Source: Arthrobacter sp. PAMC 25486
GTDB lineage: Bacteria; Actinomycetota; Actinomycetes; Actinomycetales; Micrococcaceae
Assembly (NCBI RefSeq): GCF_000785535.1
Contig: NZ_CP007595.1
Location: 3,556,439 to 3,620,438, forward strand
Length of the DNA: 64,000 nucleotides
Reading direction: 5' to 3'
Part shown: positions 24,890-32,465 of the stretch, piece after piece
Numbering within the stretch: position 1 is the first letter of the stretch
Layout of the letters: each line of letters starts with the position of its first letter
Translations under genes and position numbers: made by a program
The notes under the pieces: generated by a model
Told to the model about the DNA's origin: nothing
Seen by the model: only the letters and a program-made list of their open reading frames with translations
Database searches by the model: none

Positions 24890-26669
24890 GTGTGTCACCG
24901 TTTTCGTGGTTTTGCTGGAGTGCGGGGGCAAGGGCGGGAGTCATCGCTAATGCGGGGCCCTTGGGCTTGAAGTTACGTATTCTTCTGATCCTGCGTGGAG
25001 TCTCTAGCCATTGGGAGATGATCAACACGATCAGGATGAGCAGCATTTGCAAGGTACCGTAGGCGGCGGCCGTGCCGAATTCATTGGAGTAGATCCTGTT
25101 GTAGATCTCAACTGACAGTGGAGCGTAGCGGGCCGGGTAGATGACTACCGATGCAACGTACTCTCCGAATCCTTGAATGAAGGCCATCAGCGCGCCGGCC
25201 ATGATGCCTCTGGACATCAGCGGCACGGTTACGGTCCGCAAGGCCTGCCAAGGTCCGGCGCCCAGACTGCGGGCGGCTTCTTCGACCGATGGGTCGATTT
25301 GCGCCAGGGAGGCGCTGGCCGAGCGAAAGACCAACGGCAGGAACCTGACGAAGTATGCCACTGGCAGTATCCACAGGGAGCCGATGAGTACTTGGCCCAG
25401 GTTGAATGGCGTCGGGGTGGCGAAGGCTGTGACGATGTTGACGCCGATGACGGTTCCCGGGAGTGCCCAAGGCAACATAACCATGACGTCGAGCATGGCC
25501 TTGCCCGGTCCTTTCCACCGTGTGACAACCCAAGCTGCCAGGACTCCGAAGACGACGCAGCCAATCATGGCGATAAACGCCATCTGAGCACTGACCATGA
25601 TGGGGCGCAGGGTCAACGGGTCCGTGAAGATTCGGGAGAAGTTCTCGAGGGTGTATTCGGGCGGGAGAATCTGGATGGTCCAGGAACCATCGACCGTGAA
25701 TGACAACAAAGCGATTGTCGCGGCGGGAGCCATGAGGAACAAGACCAACAGCAAGGACCCCACTCCGGCGGCTACCCGCGGGAAGACGCCGTGGAGCACC
25801 TTCATCGCCTGCGGGGTGCCTTTGGAAGAACCACGGTGGATGCGCCGGTTTTCATACCAGCGCATGGCCAGCAGGAACAAGATGGACACGACTGACAGGA
25901 CCACCGCTTGGGCCGCAGCGACGTCGTAGGCGCCGCTGGTGCGCGATGCGACAATCTGCATAGTCAGGGTCTGGACGTTGTAGAACTGGGGGGCGGTGAA
26001 GGAAGCCATGGAGACCATGAAGGTCAACAGCGCGCCGGAAACGAGTGCGGGCGTCAGCATGGGCAGCAGGACCGTGCGCCACATTCTGAAGCGGCTGGCG
26101 CCCAAGTTCAGGGCGGCTTCCTCCATCGAGGCGTCGGATCCAGCCAGGGCCGAGGTGACTGCCAGATAGAAGTAGGGGTACATGGTCATCGTGTGGACCA
26201 GGAGCACGCCCCAAATGCCGTTGACGGAGAAGTCGGCTGCGTCCACCCCAAAGTAGCGGGCCAAGAAGCGCGGTACGATGCCGCTTTCGGCGTACAGAAA
26301 GTAAAAGGAAATTGCGCCGATGAGGGGTGGCAGCGCCATGGGAAGCAGCGCAAAAAGGCGCAGGATCTTCCGGCCGGGAAAGTCGAATCGTGAAAGCAGG
26401 ACGGCCAATCCGGTGCCGAGCAGCCCTGTGGTCAGCACCGACACCAATGAAATGGTCACGGAGAGAATCAACGCATTTTTTGAGGCTCCCTCGAGAAACC
26501 CTGCATAGGCACTGCCGCCTCCTTCGGCACTGGCGGTGGCCGTTGCGAGCATGGGGACAACGATGTATACCAGCAGCACCAGAATCAGAGGGGCGGCAAG
26601 GATATAGACGAAACGGTCCGAAGAGGTCAGAGATGATCTCCGGCGAGGCATCGCCAGTGCTCGGGTCAC
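24846..26669 (-). CDS. Iron-type ABC transporter permease, two fused domains
   Basis: The roughly 607-residue protein has about twelve membrane helices and two EAA loops (MEEAALNLGASRFRMWRTVL and VEEAARSLGAGPWQALRTVT). It is therefore a fused FbpB/ThiP-like permease that needs no second permease gene. I place the start at GTG 26669, which overlaps the ATPase stop as GTGA. A GTG five codons earlier is possible. This transporter class imports ferric iron, thiamine, phosphonates or organic acids. With a lyase, kinase and hydrolase downstream, an organic substrate is more likely than iron alone. Confidence 0.92.
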   Translation of the reverse strand: MTRALAMPRRRSSLTSSDRFVYILAAPLILVLLVYIVVPMLATATASAEGGGSAYAGFLEGASKNALILSVTISLVSVLTTGLLGTGLAVLLSRFDFPGRKILRLFALLPMALPPLIGAISFYFLYAESGIVPRFLARYFGVDAADFSVNGIWGVLLVHTMTMYPYFYLAVTSALAGSDASMEEAALNLGASRFRMWRTVLLPMLTPALVSGALLTFMVSMASFTAPQFYNVQTLTMQIVASRTSGAYDVAAAQAVVLSVVSILFLLAMRWYENRRIHRGSSKGTPQAMKVLHGVFPRVAAGVGSLLLVLFLMAPAATIALLSFTVDGSWTIQILPPEYTLENFSRIFTDPLTLRPIMVSAQMAFIAMIGCVVFGVLAAWVVTRWKGPGKAMLDVMVMLPWALPGTVIGVNIVTAFATPTPFNLGQVLIGSLWILPVAYFVRFLPLVFRSASASLAQIDPSVEEAARSLGAGPWQALRTVTVPLMSRGIMAGALMAFIQGFGEYVASVVIYPARYAPLSVEIYNRIYSNEFGTAAAYGTLQMLLILIVLIISQWLETPRRIRRIRNFKPKGPALAMTPALAPALQQNHENGDTHEHSPEPVNAASRT

Positions 26670-27751
26670 GGTTGCACCATCCACACTCGGGCCTGATCCG
26701 GCTTCATTGAGACGAGATCTCCGGGCTCAGCCCGATTGAAACTATCCGGAGCCGAAACGACGACCTTTAGACCCTGCCAAGCGATTTCGTAGACGTTGAC
26801 GGCGCCGGTGAATTCGGCAGTCAGCACCCTGCCGGTGAAGTGTCCTGACGCTTCCTGTCCTGTGTGGACAGTGAGGTGGATGGATTCAGGCCGAAGTGAG
26901 ACGGCTGCCTCGTCACCGGTAACAACCTCGGCCGAAAAGGTGTCTTCAACACGAGGTGCAGTGAGGATGGTGCCGTCGCCGAGTCTGATGCTGACGGTGT
27001 CCTTTTCTTGCCCAAGAACAGTACAGGGCAGCACATTGGAGCGGCCGATGAAACGGGCCACGAATGAGGTAGCTGGCCGGCTGTAGACCTCCCGGGGAGA
27101 AGCGACCTGATGAAGCTGGCCTTCGTTCAGGACAGCTACCCGGTCACTCATGGCCATGGCTTCTGCTTGATCGTGCGTGACGTATAGGCAGGTGGTGCCA
27201 GCCGCCTGCTGGGTGGATCTGATCTCTGCACGTGTTTCCTCACGGAGTTTCGCGTCCAGATTGGACAGCGGCTCGTCCAGAAGCAGCGCCGTGGGGCTAA
27301 TAACCAGTGCACGGGCCAAGGCGACTCGCTGCTGTTGCCCGCCGGAGAGTCTGTCAATACGGCGGTCACCAAATTCTTCAAGGCCAACTTGCGCCAGGGC
27401 TTGGTCAATCCGACGATTTTTGTCTCGCTTGGCCACCTTGCGCATATTCAACCCGTAGGCGACGTTGCCACGGACGCTCATGTGGGGGAACAATGCGTAG
27501 TTTTGGAACACCATGCCAGTGTCCCGCTTGTTGGGCGCGGTGTTGGTGACGTCCTTGCCATCGAAGTGGATGCTTCCACTGGTGGGCTGGATGAAGCCTG
27601 CAACCATGCGCAAGGTGGTGGACTTCCCGCAACCGGAAGGTCCTAGAAGCGTGAAAAGTTCGCCGTCTTCGATAGTGAGGGTGAGGTCGGAGACTGAAGG
27701 CTTGGCTCCTGGATACGTTTTGGTGATTCCGTTGAGGTAGACGCGTGTCAT
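26666..27751 (-). CDS. ABC transporter ATP-binding protein (FbpC/PotA type)
   Basis: The 361-residue ATPase has Walker A GPSGCGKST (37-45), the Q-loop GMVFQNYALFPH, the signature LSGGQQQRVALARAL (about 133-147), Walker B LLLDEPLSNLD and the switch His in YVTHDQAEAM. A C-terminal TOBE-type regulatory domain follows (about residues 240-355). It energises the fused permease downstream, with which it overlaps. A strong hairpin separates it from the binding-protein gene upstream. Confidence 0.95.
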   Translation of the reverse strand: MTRVYLNGITKTYPGAKPSVSDLTLTIEDGELFTLLGPSGCGKSTTLRMVAGFIQPTSGSIHFDGKDVTNTAPNKRDTGMVFQNYALFPHMSVRGNVAYGLNMRKVAKRDKNRRIDQALAQVGLEEFGDRRIDRLSGGQQQRVALARALVISPTALLLDEPLSNLDAKLREETRAEIRSTQQAAGTTCLYVTHDQAEAMAMSDRVAVLNEGQLHQVASPREVYSRPATSFVARFIGRSNVLPCTVLGQEKDTVSIRLGDGTILTAPRVEDTFSAEVVTGDEAAVSLRPESIHLTVHTGQEASGHFTGRVLTAEFTGAVNVYEIAWQGLKVVVSAPDSFNRAEPGDLVSMKPDQARVWMVQP

Positions 27752-27786
27752 GGTTGCTCCACAGTGGTTCTGGTTGGGTACTGACA

Positions 27787-27811
27787 GGGGCGGGCCGTGA
27801 CGGCCCGCCCC
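27787..27811 (-). terminator. Hairpin between binding-protein and ATPase genes
   Basis: The arms GGGGCGGGCCG and CGGCCCGCCCC pair perfectly around TGA. Lying after the binding-protein gene and before the ATPase gene, it probably acts as a partial terminator or mRNA-stability element that keeps the binding protein in excess. Confidence 0.65.
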
Positions 27812-27826
27812 TTGGCCTTGCAGTTA

Positions 27827-28897
27827 CTAGTTCTGGCCCTTAATGTTTTCGGCCCAGTACTTGCTCCACTCGGGCTCGTTCTTATTCACACGCTCCCAGT
27901 TGACATCCATTTCTTTCAGATCGAGCTCAGCCAACCAAGAAGGCTCGGAAGACAAGGCGATCGTCGGGATTTGGAAGTACTTCTCGGCAAGCTTGCCCTG
28001 CTCTTCTTGGCTCACCAGGAACGAAAGGAACGCATCTGCTCCAGCAGAAGAGGGGCCGTCCTTGATCTTGGCAACGCCGTCGATCAGCATCGGAGCACCG
28101 GAAGTCGGTACGACCGGGGTGAATGGTGCCTTCTGCTTTTCAATCTGCAACATAACGTCCTGCAGGTTCCAAGCTGTGACCGCAGCCTCCTGACGGGTGA
28201 TGCGCAGGTACAAATCGGTGGGGTTGGCAGCGTAGACCTTGGTGTTGGTGTCGAGTTTCCGGAGCCAGTCATAACCTGCCTCCGCGCTTCCGGCTGCATC
28301 ATATTTTCTATCGATCATGGATGCGTAAATGCTGCGCATGGTCCCGGAGGCCAGCACATCGCGGATGGCGACCTTATCTTTCATCTCCGGAGCGATGAGA
28401 TCGTCCCAGTCTTTTGGCGCCTGCTCGGCAGTGAGCATGTCATGGTTGTAGAAAATAACCTCAGCAAGCTTCATTTCGCCGACCCAGAGACCGTCCGCGT
28501 CACGCTGTGCGGCAGGGACGGCGTCGATCACGTCCTGGGGTGCAGGGGAGAAGACTCCTTCGGTGGCGCCCTGCTGCATCTGCTGCTGGGTGCCGCCCCA
28601 CCAGATATCTCCCTGCGGGTTCGCCTTCTCGGCTTTAACACGCTCCAGAGCTTCCTGCGCCCCCAAAGTTAGGATCTGGACCTTGCCTGCATATTTCGGA
28701 TTGGCCTTTTCGAAATCTGCCACTACTTCCGTGGCCAAGCCCTTGTCACGTGCGGTATAGATAGTCAGGGAGCCGGTCTCCGCGGAGCCCGCGTCTTCAC
28801 CGGTGGTCGTGTTTGAGTCAAGACCGCAGCCTGTCATGCCGAGGCTGAGTGCGAGCCCGCCGGCAAGCAACATGAATCGCAGTGGATGTTTCGTCAT
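27827..28897 (-). CDS. Iron-type ABC transporter substrate-binding lipoprotein
   Basis: The 356-residue protein has a lipoprotein signal (LLAGGLALSLGMTGC, lipid on Cys24). It begins its mature fold with LTIYTARDKGLATEVV, as in FbpA/IdiA-like and 2-aminoethylphosphonate-type binding proteins. The segment GDIWWGGTQQQMQQ is characteristic of that family. The paired Tyr iron ligands of FbpA are not obvious near the C-terminus, so ferric iron need not be the ligand. GGAG precedes the ATG. It is the first gene of the cluster and is preceded by the same-strand ROK regulator. Confidence 0.9.
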   Translation of the reverse strand: MTKHPLRFMLLAGGLALSLGMTGCGLDSNTTTGEDAGSAETGSLTIYTARDKGLATEVVADFEKANPKYAGKVQILTLGAQEALERVKAEKANPQGDIWWGGTQQQMQQGATEGVFSPAPQDVIDAVPAAQRDADGLWVGEMKLAEVIFYNHDMLTAEQAPKDWDDLIAPEMKDKVAIRDVLASGTMRSIYASMIDRKYDAAGSAEAGYDWLRKLDTNTKVYAANPTDLYLRITRQEAAVTAWNLQDVMLQIEKQKAPFTPVVPTSGAPMLIDGVAKIKDGPSSAGADAFLSFLVSQEEQGKLAEKYFQIPTIALSSEPSWLAELDLKEMDVNWERVNKNEPEWSKYWAENIKGQN

Positions 28898-28959
28898 TGA
28901 TATCTCCTAGTGATTTTTGTCAGGTAGATGGTTGGAAAATGAAAATTTGGGAGTCGCGT

Positions 28960-30114
28960 TTAGCTTGCAACTTCGGTAAATAGGGTCTCGGGCACCTTCA
29001 GGACTTTGGCAATGGCCCCGTGCAGGAGCCCGGTACTTCCCAGCTCGGCGAAGACGACGTCGGTGGGGGAGGGGGCCGATCGCTGCACCATTTCACGCAG
29101 TTCCCCACGGGCTCCTTCGTTCAGATGCACGGCATGCCCGGAAAAAATCACGCGCGCCGGATTGACGATGCAGATGCACACGATGGCCGCAAATGCCCAC
29201 GCTTGGATGACTTCCGCCAGCAGCTCCTGGGCTTGGGGTGCGGTTGATTCACACAGGAATCCGATGACGTTCTCCGTGGGCAAGTCCAGACCGTTTTGGG
29301 CGGCTAGGCGCTGGACGCCATGGGCGTTCCAGCGTGTTTCATAGTCCCCATGTTCCCCCCGCGGCGAGGCCTGCAGACTTTGGGGTAGGAAACCAATTTC
29401 CCCGGCTGAGCGGCTTGCCCCTTCCAGGACCTCGCCATGGGCGATGATGGTAGCGCCAATACCCTCGTCCACGTGGATCAACACCAGATCGTCGACACCA
29501 TTTCCTGCACCTGATCCGCGTTCCCCCAAAGCGATCAGGTTGACGTCGTTTTCAACTGTGGTGCGAAGCCCCGTGCTTGACTCAAGCTCGTCGGCCAGGC
29601 GGATGTGGGCCATGGGTCCAAATGCAGGGGCCAATGCTAGTGAACCATCTGAGGTCACCACGCCGGGCAGGGCAATTACGACGTGAACGGGGCGGATCTG
29701 AGCCCGTCCGTGCACGGAGGTGACTGTTCCCGCGATGCTCTCGACGGGGTGGGCCGAATCAAAGTCTTGCTCCACAAAGTCCAATTGAAAACCGTCGAGA
29801 TCGACGAGCGAGCACCAGACCCGCGTGCCAGAGAAGCCAACTACGGCAACGGTTACGGAAGAGCGGTTGAGTTGAAACAGGGTCTTACGCCGGCCGCCGG
29901 TGGATTCCTTTTGACCCATCACGCTCAGGTAGCCGGCATCACTAAGATCTTGCACAATGCCGGTCACCGTTGAAGGGCTGTAACCCGTCAATTGAGCCAG
30001 ATCGGTCCTAGCCAAGGGGCCGGACGACAGCAGAGTGCTGAAGATTGCTCCGACACGTATCCGACGCAGGGCATTTCTTCCTGTCGGAGCCGCGGGCTGT
30101 GATTTAAGTAACAT
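28960..30114 (-). CDS. ROK-family transcriptional regulator
   Basis: ATG 30114 gives a 384-residue protein. It has an N-terminal winged helix (ARTDLAQLTGYSPSTVTGIV with the wing GGRRKTLFQL) and a C-terminal ROK domain (VIALPGVVTSDGS, VHVDEGIGATIIAHG in part, SAGEIGFLP). In sugar kinases and sugar-binding ROK proteins the last motif is normally GEIGH. Here the His is Phe, and the CxC/C zinc triad is not evident, so ligand binding may have changed. It lies 62 bases from the transporter operon. A perfect inverted repeat at its start points to autoregulation. Confidence 0.88.
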   Translation of the reverse strand: MLLKSQPAAPTGRNALRRIRVGAIFSTLLSSGPLARTDLAQLTGYSPSTVTGIVQDLSDAGYLSVMGQKESTGGRRKTLFQLNRSSVTVAVVGFSGTRVWCSLVDLDGFQLDFVEQDFDSAHPVESIAGTVTSVHGRAQIRPVHVVIALPGVVTSDGSLALAPAFGPMAHIRLADELESSTGLRTTVENDVNLIALGERGSGAGNGVDDLVLIHVDEGIGATIIAHGEVLEGASRSAGEIGFLPQSLQASPRGEHGDYETRWNAHGVQRLAAQNGLDLPTENVIGFLCESTAPQAQELLAEVIQAWAFAAIVCICIVNPARVIFSGHAVHLNEGARGELREMVQRSAPSPTDVVFAELGSTGLLHGAIAKVLKVPETLFTEVAS

Positions 30115-30115
30115 A

Positions 30116-30142
30116 CTTACTTTATACTTTGAATAAAGTAAG
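30116..30142. promoter_or_regulatory. Candidate ROK operator
   Basis: CTTACTTTAT (30116-30125) and ATAAAGTAAG (30133-30142) are perfect inverted 10-mers separated by 7 bases. They lie immediately upstream of the ROK regulator start. The AT-rich dyad resembles NagC/XylR-type boxes. Confidence 0.65.
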
Positions 30143-30492
30143 AACGCAAGTGTTGTCCGACACATTACTTTCAAGAGGGTTAGGGTGCTACCGAGCGCGC
30201 GATTTGACGATGGCGGCGTCGTCTCGAATGCCTATGTGGTTGGCGGGATTGGTCGTCATTGTGACGCGGCCGTCGGCACGCTGCCGGGTCAGAGGAGACA
30301 GCAATTCGTGTCGGTGTCATGCTTACGCCTGCTTCGCGGTACGACCAAGCGCGGTCTGATCACTATTTCTGGTGCGCGATGGTGGGCTCAGGGGTGACTC
30401 TTGTGAAGTAGCTGATCAGCGTCCACGGCTGCAGATCGCAGCCTTCCTAGCGACGTTGGGCCAGTGAGGAGGTAGTGTCGACTCATCATTGG

Positions 30493-30556
30493 CAGTCGGG
30501 CAGTCGGGCAGTCGGGCAGTCGGGCAGTCGGGCAGTCGGGCAGTCGGGCAGTCGGG
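30493..30556. repeat. Eight perfect copies of an 8-base repeat
   Basis: CAGTCGGG is repeated eight times without change. It is not in a gene. Perfect identity suggests recent slippage, and the copy number probably varies between isolates. Confidence 0.95.
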
Positions 30557-30597
30557 CCGTCTGACGTCGGCGGCTCCCGGGGAGTTTATCTTGAACT

Positions 30598-30755
30598 GTG
30601 AGACCCGAACGGTCGTCCTGAGTGAATCAAGAGTAAACTCACTGGAGTGGCAGTAGTGGCTAACTGGCCATGCTTGAGGTCATCCGGCAGCCAAGTGAGA
30701 GTTCCCACCACGTCATACAAAACTCATCCTAATCAGTGCAAAGTGGATATCGACG
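30598..30755. repeat. Dispersed repeat, copy B
   Basis: Related to 18968-19200 and 62384-62640. Shared landmarks include GTGAATCAAGAGTAAA (also in copy C), CATACAAAACTCATCC and ATCAGTGCAAAGTGGA. Similarity ends at about 30755. Confidence 0.7.
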
Positions 30756-31038
30756 GTATGACTCAACCTGCCGTAGCAGCAAGAAACTCCTGGAACTCGC
30801 TTGTGGGTAGCCGCGTTTCTTCCGTCATTGGCCGTGGGTCATGCCGGGCAGGTCGTCGAGCGGAGTTATGGACACCGCTGTGCCAGCCAAGGGAAGGGAG
30901 AGGTTGTACTCGTGAACGGGTTCAGGGAACCTTCGCTCCCCGGGAAGGTTCAGACCATTACGTCGGCGACGACGGGAACGGCATCCGGTTGTCGTGCCGG
31001 ACTGCGTAGGCTTAAGGCCAATGGGGTAAAGTGCGATC

Positions 31039-31785
31039 ATGGCGCCCGAAGGACAAACTCATCAACATTCACTAGATGTAGGCGACATCCCGCCTCGATC
31101 AAGAACAACGGTGAACACGCTTCAGACTCTAGACCGTGGCATCGACGCGCTCGAATTGATTTCCGCCAGTCCTAGCGGGGTTTCACCGCAAGAGCTTGCA
31201 GATCGGCTCGGCGTCCACCGAGCCGTCGCCTACCGCATTCTATCGACTCTCGAACTCCGGTTTCTGACGGTCAAGGGGGCAGATGGGCGCTTTCGCTTGG
31301 GCAGCGGAATTCTGGCAATCGCCGACCGGTACCTAGCGCAGTGCCGAACATCTGCTCAACCACTCCTCGAAGAGCTGGCCGAGACAACAGGCCTAACATC
31401 TTTTCTCGCAGTCGCAGAATATGGACAAGCCGTAGCGGTGGCAGTAGCTGAACCCCATATTGGCACTTTCGGAATTAGGTACGGTGTCGGATCGCGTCAC
31501 GATCTTGGCCATGGGGCGGACGGGGTAGCCATCCTCGCTGGCCGTCCTGCATCGCCCAGTGATACTGACGCTGTACGAGCGGCCCGGGCGAACGGTGTAG
31601 CCATAACCCAGGGGGAGTTGCAACGTGGAACTGTGGGGATGGCTGTCGGCCTCGACATATCCCCACCGGGGGTTCTCGAGGCCTCGGTGGGTGTCATTTC
31701 CCTCGGCGACTTGGATGATTTGGATGGTGACCTAGTGCTCCCCCTCATTGAACAAGTACGATTACGGCTTTCAAACGCTCTTTAG
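31039..31785 (+). CDS. IclR-family transcriptional regulator
   Basis: The 248-residue product has an N-terminal extension of about 25 residues and a winged helix (VSPQELADRLGVHRAVAYRI, then RFRLGSGIL). The C-terminal IclR effector domain (LLEELAETTGLTSFLAVAEY to the end) has PPGVLEASVGVISLGDLDDL. The effector is usually an aromatic or small organic acid. It is the first of three IclR genes in the window and lies about 680 bases before the P450 gene on the same strand. A role in P450 or GntP control is likely but not shown. I see no operator dyad in the 100 bases before its start. Confidence 0.9.
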   Translation: MAPEGQTHQHSLDVGDIPPRSRTTVNTLQTLDRGIDALELISASPSGVSPQELADRLGVHRAVAYRILSTLELRFLTVKGADGRFRLGSGILAIADRYLAQCRTSAQPLLEELAETTGLTSFLAVAEYGQAVAVAVAEPHIGTFGIRYGVGSRHDLGHGADGVAILAGRPASPSDTDAVRAARANGVAITQGELQRGTVGMAVGLDISPPGVLEASVGVISLGDLDDLDGDLVLPLIEQVRLRLSNAL

Positions 31786-32465
31786 GCCCACGGGTCCCTA
31801 TCTGACGAATTCGACCTGCTGGGGCAAGGCTATGTCCGTCTTCGACTTTAAATAAGACCGAGGTGGGTTGTGTTTGAGCTAAAGGGGCCGTTGTTGGCGG
31901 ACACGAGAGCGGTTAGAGCAACCTTAGTCGGTTAGGTACGAATGGGTTGTGGACTAATCTTTGACGCGGCTGTGGCCGCAGCCAATTGCCGCTGAGCTCT
32001 TATGTGTCGGTGAAATTTCGGGTGTGGGCCTGCCCTCAGGCCATCGAAATGTGTGTCCCTTTTGCTGTTGGTTTTTGCATTGAAAAAACCTGATGCACGG
32101 GTTTACGCGGCTTTTTTGGAGTACTTCGGAAGGCTTTTGCGACACCCGTGGACACCAGGCAACGGCTCCGAGTCGTGACTGCAGAGATCATGTCCAGAGC
32201 TCCTTACCCCAAACCGAATTGGCTGGCCGAATTCGGTAAGCTCAGCGCCGGGTTCAGCCGCTCAGATTCGGGTGACCCTTGAAAGTCCAACTATGACTTA
32301 ACGACCCCCGATCATGCAGTGCAAGAAAACTGTGTGGCGGTCAATCAGCGCTCCAGCATCAGTGATTCGCCACCGGTGCTGGCCCTTGTTTATCAATGAG
32401 ACTTGCATTACATTGTACGGAGAGCGCACGACGATTCACTTTTACCGCACAAATGGAGTTTTCAT
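31786..32465. other. Long leader region before the P450 gene
   Basis: I support no gene in these 680 bases. An inverted repeat ACCGAATT (32213) and AATTCGGT (32230) with a 9-base spacer lies about 230 bases before the P450 start and could be a regulator site. The rest is AT-richer than the flanking genes. Confidence 0.4.

Larger units (their letters stand above)
30175..31038. other. Non-coding interval with VNTR and dispersed repeat
   Basis: I support no gene here. It contains an 8-base tandem array (30493-30556) and dispersed repeat copy B (30598-30755). The last 280 bases should contain the promoter of the IclR gene at 31039. Confidence 0.5.

Noticed and set aside
27827..28897. Definite ferric iron uptake
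   Set aside because: The family match is to the iron-type class only; the paired Tyr ligands of FbpA are not evident and the neighbours are metabolic enzymes.
30493..30556. CRISPR array
   Set aside because: The 8-base units are contiguous with no spacers and no cas genes are nearby.
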